From Pseudomonadales bacterium (GTDB lineage Bacteria; Pseudomonadota; Gammaproteobacteria; Pseudomonadales; Azotimanducaceae): DNA of 64,000 bases. The translations under genes were made by a program, and so were the position numbers. The stretch spans positions 1-64,000 of the forward strand of contig JAJDVW010000180.1 in NCBI GenBank assembly GCA_022825925.1, read 5' to 3'. Shown here in pieces: positions 35,932 through 48,324 of this stretch. The notes under the pieces are model-generated. The model ran no database searches. It was not told the DNA's origin and was given only the letters and a program-made list of their open reading frames with translations. Position 1 is the stretch's first letter, and every line of letters starts with the position of its first letter.

Positions 35932-35962
35932 AGCCGTCGAGTCGTGGGCCGACGGCTTTTTT
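35932..35962 (+). terminator. Terminator or attenuator in the carA leader
   Basis: AGCCGTC (35932-35938) pairs with GACGGCT (35951-35957), followed by a T-run to 35962. It lies between the promoter and the carA TTG start at 35978, so transcripts starting at the promoter must pass it. It may attenuate pyrimidine or arginine control of carAB, or only stop readthrough from upstream. Confidence 0.75.
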
Positions 35963-35977
35963 GTACAGGAACGCTGA

Positions 35978-37112
35978 TTGACCGCGATACTCGCGCTGGA
36001 GGACGGTAGCGTCTTTCGCGGCAGCTCCATCGGTACGCCCGGAGTTGCCGTCGGGGAGGTCGTTTTCAACACGGCCATGACCGGCTACCAGGAGATCCTC
36101 ACCGATCCCTCGTACGCTCGCCAGATCGTCACGCTCACGTATCCGCACATCGGCAACACCGGTGCGAACCCGGAGGACGCCGAGTCCGACTCGGTGTGGG
36201 CGGAGGGGCTCGTGATCCGTGACCTGCCGCTGCGCACGAGCAGTTGGCGAGCGGCCCAGACCCTGCCGGAATTCCTGCGGGACCGCGGCGTCGTGGCGAT
36301 CGCGGACATCGACACGCGCCGCCTGACGCGGCGCATCCGGGAGCAGGGCGCGCTCGGCGGCTGCATCCTGGCCGGTCCGGGCGTTTCCGCGGAGACCGCC
36401 ATCGAGAAGGCCCGCGCCTTCCCCGGTCTCGCGGGCATGGACCTGGCCCAGGTGGTGAGCCGCGAGGACTGCACGGTCTGGTCGGAGGGCGGCTGGCGCG
36501 ACGATGTCGGCTACGCGGAGGGGCCACCGCCGCGGTACGACGTGGTGGCCTACGACTTCGGGGTCAAGCGCAACATCCTCCGCCTCCTCGTGGACCGGGG
36601 CTGCCGCGTCACGCTGGTGCCGGCGCGTACGACCTCGGACGAAGTGCTGGCCATGCGCCCCGACGGCGTCTTCCTGTCGAACGGACCCGGGGATCCGGAC
36701 CCGTGCGGCTACGCCATCGCGGCGATCCGGGATGTCGTCGAGACGGACCTGCCGGTATTCGGCATCTGCCTGGGCCACCAGTTGCTCGGGCTCGCGAGCG
36801 GCGCGCGGACCGTCAAGATGCCCCACGGCCACCACGGGGCGAACCACCCCGTGCGGGACCTGCGCACGGGGCAGGTCGTCATCACGAGCCAGAACCACGG
36901 GTTCGCGGTGGACGAGACGAGCCTGCCGGAGCACGTCGAAGCCACGCACGTTTCCCTGTTCGACGGCACGCTGCAGGGCATCCGGCGGACGGACCGCCCG
37001 GCCTTCGGCTTCCAGGGACACCCCGAGGCGAGTCCGGGTCCGCAGGACTGCCGATACCTGTTCGACGCGTTCGTTGCGTTCATGGACCAGAGGCAGCGGG
37101 CCCGGGGCGACC

Positions 37113-37126
<14 letters not shown>
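35978..37126 (+). CDS. carA: Carbamoyl-phosphate synthase, small (glutaminase) subunit
   Basis: CarA releases ammonia from glutamine for CarB, feeding arginine and pyrimidine synthesis. The 382-aa protein starts [17 protein letters not shown], has [18 protein letters not shown], and the class-I amidotransferase triad with Cys264 in [13 protein letters not shown] plus His in [12 protein letters not shown]. The TTG start at 35978 has AGGA 7 nt upstream; no ATG serves. It overlaps carB by 14 nt. In relatives it follows dapB; here accessory DNA separates them. Confidence 0.97.
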
Positions 37127-40348
<3,222 letters not shown>

Positions 40349-40352
<4 letters not shown>

Positions 40353-40822
40353 CGACGCCCATGACCCCGCGGGGCGAGCGCCGGTTGCGCGAGGAACTCG
40401 TGGAACTGAAGAACGTCGCGCGGCCGAACATCGTGCGCGAGATCGCGGCCGCCCGCGGCCACGGCGACCTGCGCGAGAACGCGGAGTATCACGCGGCGAA
40501 GGAACAGCAGGGCTTCATCGAGGGCCGCATCCGCGAGATCGAGGGCAAGCTCGCGGACGCGCAGGTCATCGACATCACCCGTATCGGGCGCACCGGCCGC
40601 GTCGTCTTCGGCACGACGGTGACGCTCGAGGACTGCGACAGCGGCGAGACCGTGCGTTACCAGATCGTCGGCGAGGACGAGGCCGACCTCGGGGTGGGCA
40701 AGATCTCCTTCCTGTCGCCCATCGGCCGGGCGATGATCGGCAAGTCCGAAGAGGACGCGGTCGTGGTGGCGACGCCGAACGGAGAGCGGGAGTACGTCAT
40801 CGACCGGGTCGAGCACCTGTAA
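40349..40822 (+). CDS. greA: Transcription elongation factor GreA
   Basis: GreA rescues stalled RNA polymerase by stimulating transcript cleavage. The 157-aa protein is a coiled coil with the acidic tip [20 protein letters not shown] followed by the FKBP-like C-terminal part [20 protein letters not shown]. It is translationally coupled to carB, matching the Pseudomonas order carB-greA. Confidence 0.97.
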
Positions 40823-40860
40823 CGCGCCGGGCCGACCGTCGGGACAGTGTGCAGCGACGT

Positions 40861-41154
40861 TTACAGGTAGCGCGCAACGTTCGACAGTGTGGGCTTTGCC
40901 TCGGGGTTCTCGCGATACAGCACGACGACCTTGCCGATCCGTTGCACCAGGGTCGCTCCCGAGCGCGTCCGGAGGTCCTCGATGACCGTTCGGCGGGCGG
41001 CGCGGTCGTCGATGTGCAGCCGGACCTTCACGAGTTCGTGGTCGGTCAGCGCGCGGTCGAGTTCCCGCACGGCGTTGTCGGTGGCGCCGTTCCCGGCGAT
41101 CGCGACGATCGGGTCGAGGTGGTGCGCCATGCCGCGCAGCGTTCGGATGTCCAT
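40861..41154 (-). CDS. yhbY: YhbY-family (CRM domain) ribosome-assembly RNA-binding protein
   Basis: YhbY binds pre-50S particles. The 97-aa CRM domain reads LRGMAHHLDPIVAIAGNGA, DNAVRELDRALTDHELVKVR, then GATLVQRIGKVVVLYREN. The GxxG-like loop is AGNGAT. ATG 41154 gives the usual N-terminus before LRGMAHHLDP. It is divergent from rlmE as in E. coli. Confidence 0.93.
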   Translation of the reverse strand: MDIRTLRGMAHHLDPIVAIAGNGATDNAVRELDRALTDHELVKVRLHIDDRAARRTVIEDLRTRSGATLVQRIGKVVVLYRENPEAKPTLSNVARYL

Positions 41155-41231
41155 TCGGATGTCCAGGAAGCGGGGTGTCGGCTGGACCGGTACGCCGGGC
41201 ATGTTACACGCTGGCGCGGGGGCCTGACCGG

Positions 41232-41843
41232 ATGACGCGCCGGTCGAAGTCGAGCGCGGCGTGGCTCCGGCGTCAGCGCCGGGACCCCTACGCCGGCCGG
41301 GCGGTCTCCCGCGCCTACTTCAAGCTCGAACAGCTCGACACGAGGTTCCGGCTCACGGGGCCGGGCAGGGCCGTGCTGGAACTCGGCGCCGCGCCGGGCG
41401 GCTGGACGCAGTACCTCGGCACGCGCTGCCGCCTGGTCGTCGCCTGCGACCTGCTGCCGCCGGCCGTGGTTCCGGCCGGCGTTCGCGCCGTCGTGGGCGA
41501 CGCGCGGGCGCCGGCGGTGCAGCGGCGCATACTCGCAACGGCGGGTGCGTCCGAAAGCCGGCCCTTCGACGTTGTATTGTCCGACATGGCCCCCAATATG
41601 AGTGGGAACAGGGTGCGCGATCAGGCGGTGGCGCTGGAGCTCGTGGAGTGCACGCTCGATCTCGCCGAACGGTGGCTCAAACCCTGCGGCCGCGTGGTCG
41701 TGAAGACGTTCCACGGAGCGGGGTTCGAGGACCTCCTCGGGGACATGCGGGCGCGTTTCGAGGACGTGGTCGTGGCGAAACCCGGCGCCTCCCGGCGCGG
41801 CTCCCGGGAGGTCTATGCGACTGGACGATATGGAGTAGAATGA
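41232..41843 (+). CDS. rlmE: 23S rRNA 2'-O-methyltransferase RlmE (FtsJ/RrmJ)
   Basis: RlmE methylates U2552 of 23S rRNA late in 50S assembly. The 203-aa protein has [14 protein letters not shown] (substrate Lys), SAM motif [27 protein letters not shown] and [15 protein letters not shown], completing the K-D-K-E set. It is followed by ftsH 49 nt on, as in E. coli. Confidence 0.96.
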   Translation: MTRRSKSSAAWLRRQRRDPYAGRAVSRAYFKLEQLDTRFRLTGPGRAVLELGAAPGGWTQYLGTRCRLVVACDLLPPAVVPAGVRAVVGDARAPAVQRRILATAGASESRPFDVVLSDMAPNMSGNRVRDQAVALELVECTLDLAERWLKPCGRVVVKTFHGAGFEDLLGDMRARFEDVVVAKPGASRRGSREVYATGRYGVE

Positions 41844-41892
41844 GCGGTTACTGCTCACCCGAGAACCTCACCCGAGAAAAGAGGGTAAGCGC

Positions 41893-43785
41893 TTGAACGA
41901 TATGGGAAAAAACCTCCTGCTTTGGCTCATCGTCGCAGCGGTGCTGCTGACGGTCTTCCAGAACTTCAACGTCAAGAAGGACCCCACGGAGATCAGCTAC
42001 TCCGAGTTCCTGGAAGACGTGCGCATGGACGACATCGACTCCGTGGTCATGGAGCGCACGCGGATCTTCGGCACCAGGAAGGGCGGCGAGGAGTTCATGG
42101 TGATCCGCCCCCCCATGTCCGACCCGAAACTCGCGGATGACCTCTACAACCACGGCGTGACGATCACCGGCAAGGAGGAGGAAGAGCCGAGCATCTGGTG
42201 GCAGTTGCTGGTGGCGAGCTTCCCGATCCTCATCATCATCGCCGTGTTCATGCTGTTCATGCGGCAGATGCAGGGGGGCGCCGGGGGCCGGGGCGGGCCG
42301 ATGGCCTTCGCCAAGAGCAAGGCGCGCCTCCTGTCGGAGGACCAGATCAAGACGACGTTCGCGGATGTGGCCGGGGTCGACGAGGCCAAGGAAGACGTCG
42401 GCGAACTCGTGGAGTTCCTGCGCGACCCGAGCAAGTTCCAGCGTCTCGGGGGACGCATCCCCCGCGGCATCCTGATGGTCGGCTCCCCCGGAACGGGCAA
42501 GACGCTGCTCGCCAAGGCCATCGCCGGGGAGGCGAAGGTGCCGTTCTTCTCGATCTCGGGCTCGGACTTCGTCGAGATGTTCGTCGGCGTCGGGGCCTCG
42601 CGGGTGCGCGACATGTTCGAGCAGGCGAAGAAGCAGGCGCCCTGCATCATCTTCATCGACGAGATAGACGCCGTGGGGCGGCACCGGGGCGCCGGCCTCG
42701 GGGGCGGTCACGACGAGCGCGAACAGACCCTCAACCAGTTGCTCGTCGAGATGGACGGCTTCGAACCGAACGACGGGATCATCGTCATCGCGGCGACCAA
42801 CCGGCCCGACGTGCTCGACAAGGCGCTGCTGCGCCCGGGACGTTTCGACCGCCAGGTCGTGGTGCCGCTGCCCGACATCCGCGGCCGCGAGCAGATCCTC
42901 AAGGTGCACATGCGCCGCGTCCCGCTGTCGGACGACGTGGACCCCGGGATCATCGCGCGCGGCACGCCCGGCTTTTCCGGCGCCGACCTCGAGAACATCG
43001 TCAACGAGGCCGCCCTCTTCGCGGCCCGGGCCGGCAAGCGGCTCGTCATGATGGACGAGTTCGAGAAGGCCAAGGACAAGATCATGATGGGCACCGAGCG
43101 CAAGACCATGGTCATGTCCGAGAAGGAGAAGCGGAACACGGCCTATCACGAGGCCGGCCACGCCATCGTGGGCCGCTCCCTGCCGGAGCACGACATGCTC
43201 TACAAGGTCACCATCGTGCCGCGGGGCCGGGCGCTCGGCGTGACGATGTTCCTGCCGGAGGAGGACCGCTACAGCCTGAGCCGGCGGAGCGTGCTCTCCC
43301 AGATCACCAGCCTGTTCGGGGGACGCATCGCCGAGGAGTTGATCAACGGCAAGGAGGGCGTGACGACGGGTGCCGCGAACGACATCGAGCGGGCGACGCA
43401 GCTCGCGCGCAACATGGTGACGAAGTGGGGACTGTCCGAGGAGCTCGGCCCCATCATGTACGACGAGGACGACGGCGAGGTGTTCCTCGGCATGTCGGCC
43501 GGCATGAAGCCCAAGCCGGTTTCCGGCGCGACGGCGGAAGCCATCGACGCGGAAGTGCGGCGCATCGTCGACCAGTGCTACGGACGCGCGAAGGAGATCC
43601 TCGTCGAGCACGAGGACAAGCTGCACAGCATGGCCGAGGCTCTCATCGAGTACGAGACCCTCTCGCCCGACCAGATCGACGACATCATGGCCGGCGCCAA
43701 GCCGCGGGCGCCCAAGGTCGCGCCACCGCCGCCGAAGGAAACGGAGGAGCCGGGCCCGATCGGCGATCCCGCGCAGGAGACCTGA
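41893..43785 (+). CDS. ftsH: ATP-dependent zinc metalloprotease FtsH
   Basis: FtsH is a membrane hexamer that degrades LpxC, sigma32 and misassembled membrane proteins. The 630-aa product has two N-terminal spans ([15 protein letters not shown] and a second near residues 110-130), Walker A GSPGTGKT at about 197, an SRH with [20 protein letters not shown], and the zinc site HEAGH at 419-423. TTG 41893 fits GAGGG 7 nt upstream and gives the conserved [15 protein letters not shown] 41902 is the alternative. The sigma32-like chaperone promoters fit an FtsH-controlled heat response. Confidence 0.97.
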   Translation: MNDMGKNLLLWLIVAAVLLTVFQNFNVKKDPTEISYSEFLEDVRMDDIDSVVMERTRIFGTRKGGEEFMVIRPPMSDPKLADDLYNHGVTITGKEEEEPSIWWQLLVASFPILIIIAVFMLFMRQMQGGAGGRGGPMAFAKSKARLLSEDQIKTTFADVAGVDEAKEDVGELVEFLRDPSKFQRLGGRIPRGILMVGSPGTGKTLLAKAIAGEAKVPFFSISGSDFVEMFVGVGASRVRDMFEQAKKQAPCIIFIDEIDAVGRHRGAGLGGGHDEREQTLNQLLVEMDGFEPNDGIIVIAATNRPDVLDKALLRPGRFDRQVVVPLPDIRGREQILKVHMRRVPLSDDVDPGIIARGTPGFSGADLENIVNEAALFAARAGKRLVMMDEFEKAKDKIMMGTERKTMVMSEKEKRNTAYHEAGHAIVGRSLPEHDMLYKVTIVPRGRALGVTMFLPEEDRYSLSRRSVLSQITSLFGGRIAEELINGKEGVTTGAANDIERATQLARNMVTKWGLSEELGPIMYDEDDGEVFLGMSAGMKPKPVSGATAEAIDAEVRRIVDQCYGRAKEILVEHEDKLHSMAEALIEYETLSPDQIDDIMAGAKPRAPKVAPPPPKETEEPGPIGDPAQET

Positions 43786-43851
43786 CCGATCTGCCGGGAG
43801 CGGGAGCTGCGCTGCGGCACGCGCCGAATCGATCTCCGACGGCCCCGGGTC

Positions 43852-44649
43852 ATGGGGGTCGTCAACGTCACGCCGGACTCCTTTTCCGACGGAGGGCGCT
43901 TCCCGACGGTGGATTCGGCCGTGGCCGCCGCCGGACGCATGGTCGAGGCGGGGGCCGCCGTCATCGACATCGGGGGCGAGAGCACGCGTCCGGGAGCAGC
44001 GGCGGTCTCGTCCCCGGAGGAGATCGACCGGGTGCTTCCCGTCGTCGAGGGAGTCCGCGGGTTCGATGCCGTGGTCAGCGTGGACACGAGCAAGGCGACG
44101 GTGGCCGAGGCCGCCATCGCCGCGGGCGCCGGCATGGTCAACGACGTCCGTGCGGCGCGCGCCCCGGGCATGCTCGAACTGCTGGCCCGCTCGCAGGTCG
44201 CGGTCTGCCTGATGCACATGCGGGGCGAGCCGCGCACGATGCAGGCCCGGCCCGAGTACGAGGACGTGGTGCGCGACGTCGCCGCGTTCCTCGCGGAACG
44301 CGCGGCCGCGTGCCGGGCGGCGGGCATAGCGCGCGAGCGGCTCCTCCTCGATCCCGGAATCGGCTTCGGCAAGACGGTGACCCACAACCTCGAGCTGCTG
44401 CGCAACCTGCCGGCGCTCTCGGGCGACGGCCTGCCGATCCTGGTGGGCGCGTCGCGCAAGAGCATGATCGGGCAGCTGACGGGCAAGCCCCCCGGCGGAC
44501 GTTTGGCGGGTAGTATTGGGGCTGCGGTGTTCGCGGTCTTGAGCGGTGCGGCCATGGTGCGGGTGCACGACGTCGAGGAAACCGTGGACGCCCTGGCGGT
44601 CGTGGGGGCGATCGAGGACCGCGGCCTGTCGGGAGGGGGTATCCATTGA
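43852..44649 (+). CDS. folP: Dihydropteroate synthase FolP (start uncertain)
   Basis: FolP joins pterin pyrophosphate to p-aminobenzoate in folate synthesis, and is the sulfonamide target. From ATG 43852 the protein reads [17 protein letters not shown], with [34 protein letters not shown] and [12 protein letters not shown]. The N-terminal strand (LRCGTRRIDLRRPRV) lies upstream of this ATG in frame without an ATG, GTG or TTG, so a CTG start at 43807 is likely. It stays in the same frame as ftsH, just after its stop. The stop overlaps glmM. Confidence 0.93.
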   Translation: MGVVNVTPDSFSDGGRFPTVDSAVAAAGRMVEAGAAVIDIGGESTRPGAAAVSSPEEIDRVLPVVEGVRGFDAVVSVDTSKATVAEAAIAAGAGMVNDVRAARAPGMLELLARSQVAVCLMHMRGEPRTMQARPEYEDVVRDVAAFLAERAAACRAAGIARERLLLDPGIGFGKTVTHNLELLRNLPALSGDGLPILVGASRKSMIGQLTGKPPGGRLAGSIGAAVFAVLSGAAMVRVHDVEETVDALAVVGAIEDRGLSGGGIH

Positions 44650-46019
44650 ACAGTGATCGCTTGAAAAACGGTCGCAAGTACTTCGGGACGGACGGCATCC
44701 GGGGCCGCGTCGGCGAACACCCGATCACGGCGGAGTTCTGCCTGCGGCTCGGCTGGGCGGTCGGCAAGATATTCGCCTCCGAGGGGTCGCGCCTTGTGCT
44801 GATCGGCAAGGACACGCGGATCTCCGGCTACATGATCGAGTCCGTCCTCGAGGCCGGCCTGGTGTCGGCGGGCGTCGACGTGCGGCTCCTCACGCCGATC
44901 CCCACGCCGGCGGTGGCGTACCTGACCCGCACGTTCCGCGCGGACGCGGGCATCGTCATCAGCGCCTCCCACAACCGCTACGACGACAACGGCATCAAGT
45001 TCTTCGACTCGCGCGGCAACAAGCTGCCGGACGAGATGGAACTCGCCATCGAGCAGCAGATGGAGGCGCCCCTCGTGACCGTGCGGTCGAGCGAATTGGG
45101 CAAGGTCGAACGCCTGGAGGACGCGCGGGGCCGCTACATCGAGTTCTGCAAGGGGACGGTCGACCGGCGGTTCCGCCTGCGGGGCCTCAAGGTCGTGGTC
45201 GACTGCGTGAACGGCTCGACCTACGCGGTCGCCCCGCGCGTCTTCTCGGAACTTGGCGCCGACGTGACCGTGATCGGCGCCGAGCCGAACGGCATGAACA
45301 TCAACGAGGGATGCGGTTCCACCCATCCCGAGGCAATGGCGGAGGCCGTGGTCGCGGCCGGGGCCGACGTCGGTATCGCGCTGGACGGGGACGGCGACCG
45401 GGTCATCATGGCCGACGGCGACGGCCGGATCGTGGACGGCGACGAACTGCTCTACATCATCGCGAGTCACTGGTCGCGTACCGGGCGCCTGAGCGGAGGC
45501 GTGGTCGGCACGGTCATGACCAACTTGGGGTTGGAACGAGCGCTGCGCCAGGGGCGGATCCCATTCGCGCGGGCGGATGTCGGGGACCGTTACGTCCTGG
45601 AGGCGATGCGCGACCGGAACTGGCCGCTGGGCGGGGAGTCGTCGGGGCACATCGTGTGCTCGAATCTCACCACCACGGGGGACGGCATCGTCTCCGCGCT
45701 GCAGGCGCTGGTGCCGATGGTGGAGACCGGCAAGCCGCTGGCCGACCTCAAGACCGGCATGACGAAGCTGCCGCAGTCCATCGTCAGCGTGGCGGCCGAG
45801 GATCCCGACTCGGTCAGCGGGTGCGGCGCGGTGGCCCGCGCCCTGGGCGACGTCGAGGCCCAGCTCGACGGCCGGGGCCGTGTGCTCATCCGCCCGTCCG
45901 GGACGGAGCCCGTCGTACGGGTGATGGTCGAGGGCGAGGATCCCGACCTCGTTGCCGGCCACGCCCATGCCCTGGCCGACGTCGTGCGTTCCTCGGGACA
46001 GGCCGCTGCGCCGCCGTAG
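44646..46019 (+). CDS. glmM: Phosphoglucosamine mutase
   Basis: GlmM makes glucosamine-1-phosphate for UDP-GlcNAc and the cell wall. The 457-aa protein has [18 protein letters not shown], the phosphoserine loop ISASHN at 105-110 (Ser108), the metal loop [11 protein letters not shown] and the phosphate-binding [15 protein letters not shown] 44646 follows GGAGGGGG by 5-6 nt and overlaps the folP stop by 4 nt. Confidence 0.97.
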   Translation: MNSDRLKNGRKYFGTDGIRGRVGEHPITAEFCLRLGWAVGKIFASEGSRLVLIGKDTRISGYMIESVLEAGLVSAGVDVRLLTPIPTPAVAYLTRTFRADAGIVISASHNRYDDNGIKFFDSRGNKLPDEMELAIEQQMEAPLVTVRSSELGKVERLEDARGRYIEFCKGTVDRRFRLRGLKVVVDCVNGSTYAVAPRVFSELGADVTVIGAEPNGMNINEGCGSTHPEAMAEAVVAAGADVGIALDGDGDRVIMADGDGRIVDGDELLYIIASHWSRTGRLSGGVVGTVMTNLGLERALRQGRIPFARADVGDRYVLEAMRDRNWPLGGESSGHIVCSNLTTTGDGIVSALQALVPMVETGKPLADLKTGMTKLPQSIVSVAAEDPDSVSGCGAVARALGDVEAQLDGRGRVLIRPSGTEPVVRVMVEGEDPDLVAGHAHALADVVRSSGQAAAPP

Positions 46020-46036
46020 CGCGCCCGGCCCCCGGG

Positions 46037-46088
46037 GCGCGGGTTGGGCGGGCGCAGGAGGCGCGGGTTGGGCGGGCGCAGGAGGCGC
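46037..46088. repeat. 24-bp tandem repeat between glmM and tpiA
   Basis: A 24-bp unit beginning GCGCGGGTTGGGCGGGCGC occurs twice in tandem (46037-46060 and 46061-46084) with a 4-nt third start. It lies in the 134-nt gap before tpiA. G-rich runs could form secondary structure. Confidence 0.8.
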
Positions 46089-46153
46089 ACGAACTTGCAA
46101 CTCGGGAGTACGCCGATACCATTGCGCCCCTCGCGTCAGGCCGTGACAAGGGA

Positions 46154-46873
46154 ATGCGTCGACCGATCGTCGCCGGAAACTGGAAGATGCATGGTTCGCG
46201 GGCGCTGCTCGACGCGTTTGCGGTACAGGCGTTTCCGGGCGCGGTGGAGACGCTGGTGTTTCCCCCGGCGGTGTACGTCGCCGAGGCCGCGATGCGGCTG
46301 TCCGGCGTCGGGGTCGGCATCCAGGATGTCCACGCGGAGGCCACCGGGGCCTTTACCGGCGAGGTGGCGGCGGAGATGGCGGCGGAGCTGGGCGCGAGCC
46401 ATGCCCTCGTTGGCCACTCGGAGCGCCGGCACCTGTTCGGAGAGGACAACGGGACCGTCGCGGGGAAGCATGCCGCGGCGTTGCGCGCCGGGCTGGTGCC
46501 GATACTCTGTGTCGGCGAGACCCTGGAGGAACGCCGTGCGGGGCGCCAGGAGACGGTCGTGTTGACGCAACTCGACGCGGTCTTCAGGACCGGCTCGGCA
46601 ACGGACGCGGTGGTCGCCTACGAGCCCGTGTGGGCCATCGGGACGGGCGAGACGGCGACGCCCGGGCAGGCGCAGGCCATGCACGCGGTCATCCGCGAGG
46701 CGCTGCGCGAGCCGTCGCTGCGCATCCTCTATGGAGGCAGCGTCAAGCCGCAGAACGCGGCGGCGTTGTTTCGCCAGGAGGATGTCGATGGCGGCCTTGT
46801 GGGCGGTGCGTCGCTGGAAGCAGCGGCATTCGGTGCGATCGCGGCGGCTGCGGTTTGGGAGGACAGGGCATAG
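46154..46873 (+). CDS. tpiA: Triosephosphate isomerase
   Basis: TpiA interconverts DHAP and glyceraldehyde-3-phosphate. The 239-aa barrel has GNWKMH (Asn/Lys), GHSERRH with the general His, AYEPVWAIGTG with catalytic Glu, and the flap phosphate loop ILYGGSVKPQN. It abuts secG directly with no gap, as in Pseudomonas. Confidence 0.97.
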   Translation: MRRPIVAGNWKMHGSRALLDAFAVQAFPGAVETLVFPPAVYVAEAAMRLSGVGVGIQDVHAEATGAFTGEVAAEMAAELGASHALVGHSERRHLFGEDNGTVAGKHAAALRAGLVPILCVGETLEERRAGRQETVVLTQLDAVFRTGSATDAVVAYEPVWAIGTGETATPGQAQAMHAVIREALREPSLRILYGGSVKPQNAAALFRQEDVDGGLVGGASLEAAAFGAIAAAAVWEDRA

Positions 46874-47257
46874 ATGGGAACCTTCGAGACGATATTGCTG
46901 ATTCTCCTGGTGGCGGACGCGATCGCGCTCGCCGCCCTCATCCTGCTGCAGCAGGGCAAGGGCGCCGACATCGGGGCGGCGTTCGGCTCGGGCGGAGCGA
47001 ACACCGTGTTCGGTGCGACCGGCGGCGCGTCGTTCCTGATGAAGCTCACGGTCTGGCTGTCCATCGGCTTCTTCGTCATCACCTTCGGCCTCGCCTACGC
47101 CGCGAAGGAGCGCGCGGCGGGCCTGCGGGGCGACGGCATCCCCGCGCTGCCGCTGGTGCAGGAGGAGGCGCCGCCGGCGGTGGTGGCCGACGAGGGCGAC
47201 GCACCGCTGTTGACAGAGGATCAGGAACCGGTAGATTCCGATGTCCCCGAGATCTGA
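46874..47257 (+). CDS. secG: Protein-export subunit SecG
   Basis: SecG is an accessory subunit of the SecYEG translocon. The 127-aa protein has two spans, ILLILLVADAIALAALIL and LTVWLSIGFFVITFGLAY, separated by the conserved QQGKGADIGAAFGSGG and TVFGATGG. An acidic C-terminal tail of about 40 residues is typical of gammaproteobacterial SecG. The ATG follows the tpiA stop directly; the two tRNAs come next. Confidence 0.95.
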   Translation: MGTFETILLILLVADAIALAALILLQQGKGADIGAAFGSGGANTVFGATGGASFLMKLTVWLSIGFFVITFGLAYAAKERAAGLRGDGIPALPLVQEEAPPAVVADEGDAPLLTEDQEPVDSDVPEI

Positions 47258-47305
47258 GCCGGCACGCGCTGCCTGCCCGGTATCGAATGTGGGAACGACA
47301 CACGC

Positions 47306-47392
47306 GCCGAAGTGGTGAAATTGGTAGACACGCTACCTTGAGGGGGTAGTGGGCGTACGCCCGTGGAGGTTCGAGTCCTCTCTTCGGCACCA
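47306..47392 (+). tRNA. tRNA-Leu (anticodon GAG)
   Basis: Acceptor GCCGAAG pairs with CTTCGGC; the anticodon loop TTGAGGG gives GAG. A long variable arm (GTGGGCGTACGCCCGT) and TTCGAGTC T-loop are present, and CCA is encoded (47390-47392). This matches E. coli leuU, which also lies between secG and rimP. Confidence 0.97.
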
Positions 47393-47401
47393 GAAACCGA
47401 C

Positions 47402-47431
47402 CGCAATCGTCCCGATTTCGTCCCGATTGCG
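47402..47431. promoter_or_regulatory. Inverted repeat between the tRNA genes
   Basis: CGCAATCG (47402-47409) and CGATTGCG (47424-47431) are exact reverse complements around a 14-nt loop. The right arm overlaps the -35 region of the tRNA(fMet) promoter. It may be a weak terminator or processing hairpin. Confidence 0.5.
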
Positions 47432-47454
47432 CTTGGGGAATGGTGGGCTATAAT
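47427..47454 (+). promoter_or_regulatory. Promoter of tRNA-fMet and rimP operon
   Basis: TTGCGC (47427-47432) and a perfect TATAAT (47449-47454) are 16 nt apart. A GC-rich discriminator (TCCGCCC) follows, as in stringently controlled stable-RNA promoters. Start would be about 47461, 8 nt before the tRNA. Confidence 0.7.
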
Positions 47455-47468
47455 TCCGCCCTTGCTGA

Positions 47469-47545
<77 letters not shown>

Positions 47546-47557
47546 AAGGTGAAAGAG

Positions 47558-47594
47558 AAGGCCTCTGTCTCTGACGAACGGACAGAGGCCTTTT
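47558..47594. terminator. Strong Rho-independent terminator after tRNA-fMet
   Basis: AAGGCCTCTGTC and GACAGAGGCCTT give a perfect 12-bp stem with an 11-nt loop, ending in TTTT. It would end tRNA transcripts, leaving partial readthrough into rimP-nusA-infB as known for metY-nusA. Confidence 0.85.
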
Positions 47595-47631
47595 CGCAAC
47601 ATCGGCATGCCGGCCGGCACCTCGGCGTAAA

Positions 47632-47655
47632 GGGGCGTAGGGGCGTAGGGGCGTA
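47632..47655. repeat. Three 8-bp tandem repeats
   Basis: GGGGCGTA is repeated three times without gaps between the two terminators of the fMet-rimP gap. Confidence 0.8.
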
Positions 47656-47740
47656 AAGGCAGGCTGCAGGCGCCGCGTCAGTGGACGATGGGCCTGCCCG
47701 CCCGCCGGCATCGCATCGAGATGCCGGTCGAGGCATTGGG

Positions 47741-47764
47741 AATGGGCGGGATCGCCCATTTTTT
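47741..47764 (+). terminator. Second terminator, upstream of rimP
   Basis: AATGGGCG and CGCCCATT form an 8-bp stem with loop GGAT, followed directly by TTTT. It lies 61 nt before rimP and would limit readthrough from the tRNA promoter, so rimP-nusA-infB probably has another promoter or an antitermination step. Confidence 0.8.
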
Positions 47765-47824
47765 GTATGTGCCGGGTGGGCACCGGACGGGTGCCAGACG
47801 GGGGTGCCAGAATAGAGGCAACCG

Positions 47825-48283
47825 GTGAACAGGAGAGAGCGGGAGCTGGAACAGTTGCTCGGACCGACCGTACGCGGACTCGGCTGCGAAATGTGGGGTA
47901 TCGAGTACTTCCCCGCCGGCCGTCCGCCCATGCTGCGCGTGTACATCGACGCGCCCGATGGCGTGACGGTGGACGACTGCGAGCGCGTCAGTCACCAGCT
48001 CTCCGGCGTGCTCGACGTGGAAGAGCCCATCCGCAGCGACTACACGCTCGAGGTGTCGTCGCCGGGGCTCGACCGGTTGCTCTTCAAGCCGGAACAGTAT
48101 GCGGCGTACGTCGGCGAGGACGTCGATGTCCGGCTGAAATTCCCCCTCGAGGGGATGCGGAAGGTCGTTGGCCGGCTGGCCGGGGCGACGGCGAGCGAGG
48201 TGCTGGTCGAGGCGGACGGCGCGACGCTGGCCGTGCCGGTGGAACAGGTGCGCCGGACGCGGCTCGTCCCGCGCTTCGAGTAG
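47825..48283 (+). CDS. rimP: Ribosome maturation factor RimP
   Basis: RimP helps 30S maturation. The 152-aa protein has GLGCEMWGIEYFPAGRPPM, the conserved YIDAPDGVTVDDCERVSHQL and LEVSSPGLDRLLFKPEQY, then the C-terminal SH3-like part. The start is GTG or ATG-like at 47825 near GACCGGTG. It heads the rimP-nusA-infB run. Confidence 0.94.
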   Translation: MNRRERELEQLLGPTVRGLGCEMWGIEYFPAGRPPMLRVYIDAPDGVTVDDCERVSHQLSGVLDVEEPIRSDYTLEVSSPGLDRLLFKPEQYAAYVGEDVDVRLKFPLEGMRKVVGRLAGATASEVLVEADGATLAVPVEQVRRTRLVPRFE

Positions 48284-48324
48284 CGGTTCGGGGGTCATGA
48301 GCGCGTGAAGCGCAAGAGCAGCGC

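Larger units (their letters stand above)
47595..47824. other. Gap before rimP with tandem repeats and second terminator
   Basis: No gene. It holds three exact 8-bp tandem copies (47632-47655), a 7-bp hairpin CCGGCAT/ATGCCGG (47705-47727), a second terminator (47741-47764), and GGGTGCC repeats just before rimP. It could encode a short RNA ending at 47764; I see no clear promoter for it. Confidence 0.45.

Noticed and set aside
47600-47660. CRISPR array
   Set aside because: The tandem units are 8 bp without spacers; no repeat-spacer pattern exists in the window.
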